NCBI GenBank assembly: GCA_031278215.1
Contig: JAITKV010000040.1
Span: forward strand, 1 to 37,319
Length of the DNA: 37,319 bases
Direction: 5' to 3'
Origin: Spirochaetaceae bacterium
GTDB lineage: Bacteria > Spirochaetota > Spirochaetia > Treponematales > Breznakiellaceae
Shown here: piece by piece, positions 14,727 to 22,773 of the stretch
Layout of the letters: every line of letters begins with the position of its first letter
Numbering within the stretch: the first letter of the stretch is position 1
Position numbers and translations under genes: made by a program
The notes under the pieces: model-generated
Told to the model about the DNA's origin: nothing
Seen by the model: only the letters and a program-made list of their open reading frames with translations
Database searches by the model: none

Positions 14727-17171
14727 ATGGCAGGAAAAAAAAGATTTAAAAAGCTTCTTCCCGCGGCGCTGATCATCGTTTTAACATTCGCCGGGGTAGG
14801 GTTGATGCATGTCTTTAACGTCTTTGACAATCTTGAATACAAGGCCTACGATTTTAGGGTAAAGCTCTTTGCCGATTCCTATAAGCCTTCGGACGATATC
14901 ATGGTGATTCTTCTTGATCAGAACAGCATCGACTGGGCCAATGAAGAACGGGGCTGGGGCTGGCCGTGGCCCCGAAAGGCCTATGCGGACCTACTGGATT
15001 ATATGAATCAAGGGGGCGCCAAATCCACGGCCTTTGATATTCTTTTTTCGGAACCTTCCATATACCGGAGCGCCAATCAGGACGAAATCATAGACATGGC
15101 AATCCAAAGGATGGAAGACCTGCGGCTTACCTTTGTTCGCCCGGAGACGGAAACAGCCGGCCCCCCGCCCCGGGGTGAAGCGCCGGCCCCCAATGAAACC
15201 CAACGCCGGACCTTTGAAAGCTACATCCAGGCCATGACGGCGCTGCGAAGCCTTTCCGACCGGGCGGATGACGAAGCCTTTGCCCGGGCCTCGCAAAACT
15301 ACGGGAAGGCGGTTCAGACGGTATTCTTTAGCACCCAGACCGGAAATTCCGCCGTCTGGCCCGGGGACCTGCAAAAGCCCCTGTTTAGCCCCATCGGGTT
15401 TGAATCGATCATTTCCAATTACAGCCTTATGAACCAGGGGGCCGTAAAGGCCCAGTTCCCCATTCCGGAACTTACCGAAACTGCGGGGGCCCTGGGAAAT
15501 GTAACCAATACGGAAGACCCCGACGGCATTAACCGCCGGGCCCGGTTGTTTATTAACTTTGACGGCAAGGCGGTACCGGGCCTTTCCGCCGCGTCGCTTC
15601 TTGTCTCGGGCCAGGATACGGATATCCGGTACAACAAAGAGAAACGGCAGCTTGAATGGGGGGAATATGTAATTCCCATAGACAGCGCGGGAAGGAGCAT
15701 CCTCCGGTTTCGGGGAAGCATTAACCGCTATATGCCCTACAGCGCCGCGGATATTTTAAAAAGCGCGGAGGCTCTGGCCCAGGGGAACGAACCGCTGTAC
15801 CATCCGGATGAATTTAAGGACAAGTACGTATTCTTTGGATTTTATGCCCCGGGGCTTTTTGATATTTGCAGCACCCCCCTGGAATCGGTGTATCCCGGAA
15901 TGGGCGTCCACATCACCATGCTGGACAATCTTCTTAACAAGGACTTTATCCGGGAAACTCACCCATGGGTGGAATGGTGCGCCCTTTTTGGCATTATCCT
16001 CCTTACCGTCCTTCTGGTTCTTTTTTGCGAGAAACTTACCCTTTCCGTGGGGGGAACTTTGATTATCGCCGGATCCCTTGTAGGCGGCGCCTTAATCGCC
16101 TATAACAGCTTTTGCCTCTGGTTCCCCCTGGTACTTCCCCTGTCCGGAATGCTGGCGTCGTTCATTACCTGCAATATTTATAATTATGCCACCGAGGGCA
16201 GCCAGAAAAAATACATCAAAGGCGCCTTTGGTCAATACCTAAGCCCCGTGGTTATTGAACAAATTATAGAAGATCCTTCCAATCTGGAACTTGGCGGCAA
16301 AAGCCTGGACATGACGGCAATCTTTACGGATATTCAAAAATTTTCTTCTATTTCCGAAGCCCTGCAAAAAGTCTACGGCAAGGACGGGCCTAAGGAACTG
16401 GTTAATCTGCTTAACCTGTACTTAACACAGATGAGTAATATTGCTTTGGAAAACCAGGGTACCATCGATAAATTTGAAGGGGATGCCATTATTGCCTTTT
16501 TTGGCGCCCCGGTCCCCACGGAACAGCACGCCGCCCAGGCATGCCGGACTGCCCTTCAAATGAAAAAATCAGAAAAAGAAATAACAGGCCGGATCATGGA
16601 CCAGGGCGGCCGCTTCTATCCGGTGCTTAAAGACTTGATCGAAGAAAAGATTATCCGGCCCGAACGGCCCCTTTATACCCGGATTGGGATCAACTCGGGA
16701 GAAATGGTCGTGGGCAACATGGGAACGCCAAGTAAGATGAACTATACCATCATGGGCAACGCGGTTAACCTGGCCGCCCGCCTGGAAGGGGTTAACAAGC
16801 AGTACGATACCGGGGGAATTCTCCTAAGCGAATATACCAGGGATAAGATTAACGATGAATTTATTTTGCGTTCCCTTAGCCGGGTCAGGGTGGTAGGAAT
16901 AAGCACCCCGGTGCGGCTCTATGAACTTTTGGATTTCCAAAAAGATGCTTCGCCGGCGCTGCTTGAGGCGGTTCGGGCCTGGGAAGCCGCGCTCGGGGCC
17001 TACGAAGGCCGGGATTTTTCCGGCGCCCTGGCGGGTTTTGAAGCCCTGTGCCGGGCGAACAGCGACGATTTAACGGCCCGGCTCTATAGAGGCCGCTGCG
17101 AAGGGTACCTAAAAACGCCCCCCTCCGATGCGGAGTGGGATAATGGGGTGGACAACCTCGTCTCTAAATAG
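14727..17171 (+). CDS. CHASE2-domain class III adenylate cyclase
   Basis: An 814-residue receptor: an N-terminal membrane helix (about 8-28), a periplasmic CHASE2 sensor (about 35-405, with GWPWPRKAYADLLDYMNQGG and AFDILFSEPS), three membrane helices (about 412-490), then a cyclase domain. Catalytic residues are all present: Asp535 in IFTDIQKF, Asp586 in KFEGDAIIAFFG, Asn681 and Arg685 in NAVNLAARLE, and a class IIIb-like Thr seven before the Asn. A TPR-like tail follows (AALGAYEGRDFSGALAGFE). It should make cAMP on an extracytoplasmic signal. AGGGG precedes ATG 14727, 18 bp after the M48 gene. The TAG stop uses the first base of the inserted element that follows; without it the stop would be TAA. 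Confidence 0.9.
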   Translation: MAGKKRFKKLLPAALIIVLTFAGVGLMHVFNVFDNLEYKAYDFRVKLFADSYKPSDDIMVILLDQNSIDWANEERGWGWPWPRKAYADLLDYMNQGGAKSTAFDILFSEPSIYRSANQDEIIDMAIQRMEDLRLTFVRPETETAGPPPRGEAPAPNETQRRTFESYIQAMTALRSLSDRADDEAFARASQNYGKAVQTVFFSTQTGNSAVWPGDLQKPLFSPIGFESIISNYSLMNQGAVKAQFPIPELTETAGALGNVTNTEDPDGINRRARLFINFDGKAVPGLSAASLLVSGQDTDIRYNKEKRQLEWGEYVIPIDSAGRSILRFRGSINRYMPYSAADILKSAEALAQGNEPLYHPDEFKDKYVFFGFYAPGLFDICSTPLESVYPGMGVHITMLDNLLNKDFIRETHPWVEWCALFGIILLTVLLVLFCEKLTLSVGGTLIIAGSLVGGALIAYNSFCLWFPLVLPLSGMLASFITCNIYNYATEGSQKKYIKGAFGQYLSPVVIEQIIEDPSNLELGGKSLDMTAIFTDIQKFSSISEALQKVYGKDGPKELVNLLNLYLTQMSNIALENQGTIDKFEGDAIIAFFGAPVPTEQHAAQACRTALQMKKSEKEITGRIMDQGGRFYPVLKDLIEEKIIRPERPLYTRIGINSGEMVVGNMGTPSKMNYTIMGNAVNLAARLEGVNKQYDTGGILLSEYTRDKINDEFILRSLSRVRVVGISTPVRLYELLDFQKDASPALLEAVRAWEAALGAYEGRDFSGALAGFEALCRANSDDLTARLYRGRCEGYLKTPPSDAEWDNGVDNLVSK

Positions 17172-17340
17172 TGTCTGTCCACAAAGCCGGTGGGCAAACT
17201 ACGTTTGCGACTTTGTGGACAGACCGCGGACTTTAGTCCGATGTATTTTCTCAGCCTTTGGGCTGCGAAAATACGATTTTTAAGGAAGTTGCGGACCTGC
17301 GGGCCTGAGTCCATAATGTGTCTACATTATGGACAAACAC
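17171..17340. mobile_element. MITE-like palindromic element, long copy (170 bp)
   Basis: The ends GTGTCTGTCC (17171-17180) and GGACAAACAC (17331-17340) are 10-bp terminal inverted repeats with one mismatch, flanked by TA on both sides; the wider flanks also share TAAATA. Inside are four hairpins: 14-bp arms at 17173-17186/17211-17224 with a nested 6-bp stem, CGGACT/AGTCCG at 17227-17240, GTATTTTC...GAAAATAC at 17243-17274, and an 11-bp stem at 17309-17334. A 38-bp relative with the same ends lies at 37091. No ORF, so any transposase must act in trans. TA duplication would fit IS630/mariner-type elements. Confidence 0.6.
17243..17280 (+). terminator. Terminator-like hairpin inside the inserted element
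   Basis: GTATTTTC and CAGCC pair with GGCTG and GAAAATAC around a short loop and are followed by GATTTTT. It lies 72 nt after the CHASE2 cyclase stop and could end that transcript. The lower stem is AU-rich and the U-tract is short. Confidence 0.4.
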
Positions 17341-17418
17341 TAAATAGGGCCCCAAAAAGGCAAGGCGGAACAAGAGGGCCGCCGAAACTATTCATGGTTT
17401 TCATTCGCGGCGGGGAGC

Positions 17419-20112
17419 TCATTTTTTTTCGAACATAAATATGCCGGGTAAATTTGGATCCTGCAGGCGCCTTTTGGTTTCTTCCAGGCAGATTTTTGCA
17501 CAGGCATCTTCGGGATCCACTTCTACAACTTTTTTAAACCGCCGCAGGGCGGCGCCGTAATCTTTTGCGTGGTACTTTCGCACCCCCGATTCAAATACCC
17601 GCCGGGTAACAATCCGCCGTTTGCGGACAAGGGGCGGAAGGGCGTCCAGCACATCAAAGACCCCCGCCATGCCGTTAAGCCCCGCCGTCCGGATCACGCC
17701 GATAAAGCGGTATTGGAATTCCTTTTCGCTGACGGAAATCGCATTTAGGGTATCCTGAGAAACAAGCATGCCCGAACGCACCCGTTTGGCAAGGGATTTT
17801 AATTCGGAAGCCAGGTTAACGTTTTGTGAAATAAGCGTACCGGAAAGGTGTTCATCTTCACCCACAATTCCCATCAGTACCGATCCGCTGTGGACGCCCA
17901 CCCCGATATTAATGCCATCGCCCCCGATTTTAACCTTGGTTTTGCTGTTTAACACCAAATCCCGGTACAGTTCAATTCCCGCCTCCATGGCGTCTTTGGC
18001 CTCGGTAAAAAGCGCCATTACCGCATCGCCAAGGTACTTGTCAACAAAACCGTTATGTTTACGGATAATGGGTCCCGCGACGCCCAGGACGGCGTTGATA
18101 AAGACAAAAACCTCGTTGGCGGACATCATTTCCGAGGTTGCCGAAAAAGCCTGGATTTCAAAAAAAAGCGCCGTCAGGTTCCGCTTGACATGATCTCCCG
18201 GCTTCATCTTTGTAATATCCGAAACCCCCAGATGTTTCATAAACCGGAGGGGGACAAAACGAAGAGCCGATGCGGTTAAAACAGAAATCCGGGAAAACCG
18301 TTTCTGTAGTTCTTCGGCCATACCGTTAAGGCTCCGGCCTAGGCTTCCAATCTCGTCCCGGACCCGGCAATTAACCCGGGAATCGTATTTTCCCTTTCCT
18401 ATATCCGCCACTACCTTGGAAATATTCGACAGGTTCCTGGTAATAATAAAGATAAAAACCGCCGGCCCAAACAAAATAACAAGACAGATAAGCGCCGCAA
18501 CGGCGATTAATTCCCGCTGTTGTTTAAAAGCAGAAATTTCATAGCCGGTCATATCCATGCCGATTTCAACGACGCCGGCGATCTTTCCCGCGGAATTGCG
18601 GATGGGGGCGTTTGAATACATCCGGGCGCCGTCTTCTATGCGGGTGTAGGGGCGGAACATGTTGACCTCGTCATTTGACCGGGCCAGCCAAAACGCGCGG
18701 CTCCCCGCTATTTTGTAGACCGCTGCGTAGTAGGTTCTGTTCCATTGATCCCGGTTGTTCCCGCAGATATCCTTAAGGCGCCGGGATAAGTTCCGGTATG
18801 CCGCGGTTTTAAAGTCCTTTATGGTCGTCAGGCTGTCAATTTCGTCGCCGTCAAGAAGCTGCGCCGATATGGCGGATACAATATTCAGTTTATTGGATGT
18901 TTCTTGATAAAGCTGCTTTTCCGTAAATCTAAACATGATAGTGCAGAATACAATAAAGGCCGTAATGGTTACGGGGATAATCAGGATCCCCTGTTTAACG
19001 AATAGGGAAATACGGCGGTTCAAGATACGGCCAACCAGGATATACAATCCTAATAAAAAACTAAATATGCCCAGGACAAAGGCGCATTGGACTATTATTA
19101 TCCCGTACCGTTCCCGCTCCGAAAGGCTTATTCCGCCGTCATAGGTCTTAAAATCAACGCCGTCATAGTACCAGACTTTTTCGCCGTATACGCCGGCAAA
19201 ATGCCGGTCAAAAAAGCCGAATTTCGCAAGCCCGGCCCCCGGCATTCCCCCCCGGCCGCTTAGGCTTTCAAAGAAATGCCGGGGAACCGCCTCTTCCGGT
19301 TTACCCCCCCGAAGCCGGTAAACAAACGCGGAAATCATGTCAAAAAAGACGATGTTCCCCGCGGCGTCATAATTAAGATACCAGGGGATCATCCCCCCGG
19401 CATCGGGAGAAAAATCGAAGGAAGCCCGCAAAGACAGGAGGCCGTCTTTAACTTCGTATACCTCCCCATCCCGGGTGGTGTAGATAAAATTATTAAAATC
19501 CTTTACCGCCAGCTGGGCGACGGAAAAATCAGAAACCCCCTGCGAAAAAATAGATGTTTCCATCGTCCCCGAAAGGGTGTCGTACCGGTACAGCCAAACC
19601 TTGTCCCGGGTAAGCCGGGAAAATGTAAGGATCCCCCCTTCGCAGTTCATCGATCCAAACTGGGAAAAAGAATGGGGATTGTCCTTAGAGCCGTCGTAGG
19701 GGCCGGTAAAAATATCGTTTACATACTTGCCGTGGGCGTCATATTTTCTGATTACATCCCGGGTGCTTATGTACGCGTCATAGGCCGCTTCGGTTCCGTA
19801 AATATACAGGCCGCCCTTTTCGTCAATAACGCTGTCATATATCCGGATATACTCTTTCCGTTTATCGATATTAACCGTGTATTTTATCTGTCCCGCCGGA
19901 TCCATGCAAATAAGCCTAAAGGCGCCATGGTCAATGATATAAAGATTCCCGTCTTTTTCGTATTTGGCGGAAATGGCGGCGTCAAGATCCAGGGTGGTTT
20001 GAAAGACCGGCCTTTGTAAAAAATCCCGCCGCACAACACAGAGTAAAACGCAGCTTATAAAAATAACCAGGCAAAGGGCGAAGGCCCCCGCCGGTTTTTT
20101 CTTTTTGCCCAT
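17419..20112 (-). CDS. Large membrane sensor with degenerate cyclase domain
   Basis: An 897-residue protein: a membrane helix (about 10-27), a periplasmic beta-propeller-like region (about 35-330, NLYIIDHGAFRLICMD and similar blades), two membrane helices (about 340-415), a Cache-like domain (about 420-540), a fourth helix, HAMP (about 570-620), a cyclase-like domain (about 645-800) and a TPR-like tail. Two catalytic positions are changed: the first metal Asp is Glu652 (LFFEIQAF) and the transition-state Arg is Glu770 (VNLASELK); Asp696 and Asn766 remain. It is therefore probably inactive alone and may act as a receptor, scaffold or heterodimer partner. No Shine-Dalgarno; the promoter lies right before ATG 20112. 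It has its own transcript downstream of flaB's terminator. Confidence 0.85.
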   Translation of the reverse strand: MGKKKKPAGAFALCLVIFISCVLLCVVRRDFLQRPVFQTTLDLDAAISAKYEKDGNLYIIDHGAFRLICMDPAGQIKYTVNIDKRKEYIRIYDSVIDEKGGLYIYGTEAAYDAYISTRDVIRKYDAHGKYVNDIFTGPYDGSKDNPHSFSQFGSMNCEGGILTFSRLTRDKVWLYRYDTLSGTMETSIFSQGVSDFSVAQLAVKDFNNFIYTTRDGEVYEVKDGLLSLRASFDFSPDAGGMIPWYLNYDAAGNIVFFDMISAFVYRLRGGKPEEAVPRHFFESLSGRGGMPGAGLAKFGFFDRHFAGVYGEKVWYYDGVDFKTYDGGISLSERERYGIIIVQCAFVLGIFSFLLGLYILVGRILNRRISLFVKQGILIIPVTITAFIVFCTIMFRFTEKQLYQETSNKLNIVSAISAQLLDGDEIDSLTTIKDFKTAAYRNLSRRLKDICGNNRDQWNRTYYAAVYKIAGSRAFWLARSNDEVNMFRPYTRIEDGARMYSNAPIRNSAGKIAGVVEIGMDMTGYEISAFKQQRELIAVAALICLVILFGPAVFIFIITRNLSNISKVVADIGKGKYDSRVNCRVRDEIGSLGRSLNGMAEELQKRFSRISVLTASALRFVPLRFMKHLGVSDITKMKPGDHVKRNLTALFFEIQAFSATSEMMSANEVFVFINAVLGVAGPIIRKHNGFVDKYLGDAVMALFTEAKDAMEAGIELYRDLVLNSKTKVKIGGDGINIGVGVHSGSVLMGIVGEDEHLSGTLISQNVNLASELKSLAKRVRSGMLVSQDTLNAISVSEKEFQYRFIGVIRTAGLNGMAGVFDVLDALPPLVRKRRIVTRRVFESGVRKYHAKDYGAALRRFKKVVEVDPEDACAKICLEETKRRLQDPNLPGIFMFEKK

Positions 20113-20123
20113 ACCGTGAATGT

Positions 20124-20152
20124 ATTTTACCTTACCCGGGTAAAAATAACAA
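20124..20152 (-). promoter_or_regulatory. Promoter of the large sensor gene
   Basis: On the minus strand TTGTTA (20147-20152), a 17-bp spacer and TAAAAT (20124-20129). The spacer carries the 12-bp palindrome TTACCCGGGTAA. Transcription should start about 5 nt before ATG 20112, with no room for a Shine-Dalgarno. Confidence 0.55.
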
Positions 20153-20182
20153 GTAAAACCGGCTTATCAATAAGCCGTTTTG

Positions 20183-20223
20183 GCGCAAAAAAAAGAAGCC
20201 TGACCACGGTAAAGTGGTCAGGC
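20183..20223 (-). terminator. Rho-independent terminator of flaB
   Basis: Perfect 10-bp arms GCCTGACCAC (20198-20207) and GTGGTCAGGC (20214-20223) with a 6-nt loop. Read on the minus strand the stem is followed by TTCTTTTTTTT. It lies 123 nt after the flaB stop. A second small hairpin, GGCTTAT/ATAAGCC, lies at 20161-20176. Confidence 0.9.
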
Positions 20224-20345
20224 GCCTTTCCGAGCACGTTTTCTGTAGTACCGATGCCAAGCTTTGGCCCCCGGAATCTCCGCAATCCGGATAAACCGGA
20301 TCCAGGACGCCGGCGGCCGCTGAAAACCGCGGCCCTTCGGCCTTG

Positions 20346-21206
20346 TTACTGCAGAAGCTGGAGTACTGTCTGTGCCTTTTGATTGGCCTGAGCAAGCATG
20401 GCGGTACCGGCCTGATTGAGGATCTGGTGCGTAGTATACGACACAGTCTCATTGGCCATGTTGGTATCGCGAATGCGGGATTCGGAAGCCTGCATATTTT
20501 CGGCTCCGATGTCAAGGCCGCGCACAGCGTGTTCCAGGCGGTTCTGATAGGCGCCAAGATCTGCCCTTTGTTTATTGATCTTTTTAAGCGCTTCGTCAAG
20601 GGTTCCAATGGCACGGTTGGCACTGTCCGGGCTGGACAATGAAATAATCGATTCGTCACCGACGTTCCGGACCCCAAGGCCCTTGGCAGTCATGGTGCCG
20701 ATAAACACCTGTTCCCGCTGATCCATGTTGGCGCCGATATGAAGCCACATAGATGCGGTAACCACATTTTCGCCGACAAGCCGGCCAAAACGGCCGGTTA
20801 ACACCGTCATACCGTTGAACTGGGCGTGGGATGCAATCCGGTCTACTTCATCAATTAAAGCTGAAACTTCGACCTGAATGTACATTCTGTCCTCTGCGGA
20901 ATAAATACCGTTAGAAGCCTGTACTGCCAGCTCACGCATACGCTGCATAATGTCCTGGGTTTCCTGAAGGTAGCCTTCCGTAACTTGAATGAACGAAATA
21001 CCGTTCTGGGCGTTCACAGACGCTTGATTCAAGCCGCGGATTTGGCTTCGCATTTTTTCGGAAACAGCGAGTCCAGAAGCATCATCACCGGCGCGGTTAA
21101 TACGCATGCCGCTCGACAGCTTCTCCATATTTTTATCCAGGGACACCTGGGTAACTTTAAGGGACCTGTCGGCAAACATTGCGCTGAGGTTGTGGTTAAT
21201 GATCAT
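20346..21206 (-). CDS. flaB: Periplasmic flagellar core filament protein FlaB
   Basis: The 286-residue length and sequence are those of treponemal FlaB core flagellins: [18 protein letters not shown] at the N-terminus, [20 protein letters not shown], and a C-terminus ending in [19 protein letters not shown]. It polymerises into the core of the endoflagella that lie in the periplasm and drive cell-body rotation. There is no signal peptide; export is by the flagellar type III system. ATG 21206 was chosen because AAGGAG lies eight bases upstream; a GTG nine bases earlier is unlikely. A strong terminator follows, and the leader is long and structured. Treponemes have several flaB paralogues; which one this is cannot be told. 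Confidence 0.95.
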   Translation of the reverse strand: MIINHNLSAMFADRSLKVTQVSLDKNMEKLSSGMRINRAGDDASGLAVSEKMRSQIRGLNQASVNAQNGISFIQVTEGYLQETQDIMQRMRELAVQASNGIYSAEDRMYIQVEVSALIDEVDRIASHAQFNGMTVLTGRFGRLVGENVVTASMWLHIGANMDQREQVFIGTMTAKGLGVRNVGDESIISLSSPDSANRAIGTLDEALKKINKQRADLGAYQNRLEHAVRGLDIGAENMQASESRIRDTNMANETVSYTTHQILNQAGTAMLAQANQKAQTVLQLLQ

Positions 21207-21627
21207 ACAATACACTCCTTTGGCTGTTTTCGGCGGTCTTTGTCCCTATGACAAAGTTCCACCGTGGCATCCATGCCATTGCATATTGTCTTGCTAACGC
21301 TCGGCAATATACGTTGGAATTCTGTTATCCAAAACTCCACAAACATTTGCTTTTCGGATCGTTCGTTTGAACGTTCCATGTGCCACCCCGGTAAAACAAG
21401 TTTTACCGGGAAAGAACCCTCGACCCACCCGTCCCCGGAAGGGTGAGGATATTCCGGACCTAGAACCGTGGAGGCCCAACGGGCGCAGGGCTTTTAGTCC
21501 AGTTCATTATAAGTGTCGGTTTTTATAAAAAATGCTTTAGGGGAATTTAGCGGTCCTGAAGAAGAAAGGCCCGGGATCGCCGGCGCTTGTTTTTACGGGG
21601 AAAACGGTTTATGCGGCCCGGACAAAT
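21207..21627. other. 421-bp gene-free region: flaB leader with hairpins
   Basis: No convincing ORF on either strand. Two hairpins stand out: 11-bp arms CCCGGTAAAAC/GTTTTACCGGG at 21387-21410 and 7-bp arms CTTTGTC/GACAAAG at 21238-21256. Possible minus-strand promoters are TTTTGG (21329-21334), 17 bp, TATATT (21306-21311), giving a leader of about 90 nt, and a TATAAT at 21506-21511 with no good -35, giving about 290 nt. No clear sigma28 site (TAAA-N15-GCCGATAA) was found. Confidence 0.4.
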
Positions 21628-22728
21628 TTAAGTCCGGAGGGCCGCGGCCCGCAGGGCTTCCCGGGGATCGCCCCCGTGAATGGATTTGGCGGCCTCAATC
21701 AAGCGGCGTAGTCCGGCCATACCGGGCGGTTCCCCCGGATCCGGCAGGGTTTCGCAAATATGCTGGTACAGGTTTTTAAAAAAGAAGTCCTCCGCATGGT
21801 AGATTCGGAACAGGTCCAGGTAGGCGTTGTTTACCGGCAGGGTCGCAAAACCCCGGTAGTTTTCCCCCCTAAAGCGGCTTTCGTATTCCCCGGCAAAACG
21901 CTCCTGGGCCCCGGTAATTATTTCTTCCTTTCGCTGTAGTTTTATTTCCCGGCTTAGGGCGGAATCGCCGTAGACCGCCTCCAGTTCCCGTATAAGGTCC
22001 CGGATATATTCCCTAAAAGCCCCGGCGTCCGCGGCCTCTTGGTCAATGGCCAAATATTCCGGGGATTGGACGCCAAACCGGCTTGCAATATAAAGCCGGG
22101 CCCCTGTGGTTCCTATAAATTCCGCCAACTGTTCATTAAACTGGGCCTGGCCCCGGACAAATACTGTGGCGTGGACTAATTCATGGATAATCAGATCCGC
22201 CAAATGGTAATCGCTGTATTTCTTCATATATGAATACAGGGGATCCTTAAACCACCCCAGGGTGCTAAAAGCGTCTACCCGCCGGACCCACACATCCAGA
22301 CCCTCGGCCTTTAGCAGCCGGGCTTCTTTTCCGGCGCCGGCGGAATCAAAAAAGCCCTTGTAGGGAAGAGCCCCCACCACCGGAAAGGTCCATTCATGGC
22401 GGGTAAAGGAGTCGGCCGCACAGGCGGAAACCACCGCCGCCAGATAATCCCGGTCAATCTCTACATACCGGGTATAGTTCTTACTTTCCCGCAGGCCCAG
22501 TTCTTCCATGGCAAAACGGCGTATATCTTCCACCCGCCCTATAAATGCTTTGGTTTCCGCATCCGCCGCAGTTTCCAGATCTTCCAGGGCCACGGCCTTT
22601 CCCAGATACCCCAGCATCACAGCCCCCTGCTTAAGGGTATAGCAGCCGGAAAAAACCAGCGCCCCCACCAAAACAGCGCAAGAGGCCAGCACGGGAATAA
22701 AAGTCAGCCAGAAACCTCGCATACCCAT
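21628..22728 (-). CDS. Predicted aminopeptidase lipoprotein (COG4324)
   Basis: A 366-residue protein with a lipoprotein signal (ALVFSGC, Cys29) and the COG4324/PF10023 putative aminopeptidase pattern: LGLRESKNYTRYVEID, YKGFFD, ALDVWVRRVDAFSTLGW-like segment, and the zinc motif HELVH (His182, Glu183, His186) followed by FNEQLAEFIGTTGA, where the Glu is the likely third ligand. It would release N-terminal amino acids from peptides in the periplasm. The start is uncertain between ATG 22728 and ATG 22722; neither has a Shine-Dalgarno, but a good -10 box lies six bases before 22728. Divergent from the cyclase-like pair. Confidence 0.83.
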   Translation of the reverse strand: MGMRGFWLTFIPVLASCAVLVGALVFSGCYTLKQGAVMLGYLGKAVALEDLETAADAETKAFIGRVEDIRRFAMEELGLRESKNYTRYVEIDRDYLAAVVSACAADSFTRHEWTFPVVGALPYKGFFDSAGAGKEARLLKAEGLDVWVRRVDAFSTLGWFKDPLYSYMKKYSDYHLADLIIHELVHATVFVRGQAQFNEQLAEFIGTTGARLYIASRFGVQSPEYLAIDQEAADAGAFREYIRDLIRELEAVYGDSALSREIKLQRKEEIITGAQERFAGEYESRFRGENYRGFATLPVNNAYLDLFRIYHAEDFFFKNLYQHICETLPDPGEPPGMAGLRRLIEAAKSIHGGDPREALRAAALRT

Positions 22729-22734
22729 AGGGCC

Positions 22735-22763
22735 ACTATAAATTTTATTCCGCAAATGGTAAA
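22735..22763 (-). promoter_or_regulatory. Promoter of the aminopeptidase gene
   Basis: On the minus strand TTTACC (22758-22763), 17 bp, TATAGT (22735-22740). Transcription should start at or next to ATG 22728. A plus-strand TATAAA overlaps it (22737-22742), so the divergent cyclase-like gene may share this region. Confidence 0.45.
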
Positions 22764-22773
22764 CTCATTCCTT

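Noticed and set aside
17165-17346. TAAATA as a 6-bp target duplication of the long element
   Set aside because: The second copy shares only TA at its borders, so TA duplication explains both; the longer match is probably chance, though it cannot be excluded.
19276-20019. 247-codon plus-strand ORF
   Set aside because: Antisense to the large sensor gene, no recognisable motif and no Shine-Dalgarno.
21411-21505. tRNA-like fragment (GGTTCTAGGTCC) in the flaB leader
   Set aside because: The T-loop-like string has no matching acceptor, D or anticodon stems.
22396-22773. Upstream extension of cyclase-like protein A
   Set aside because: The added sequence overlaps the divergent aminopeptidase gene and shows no conserved features; starts at 22774 or 22756 are more likely.
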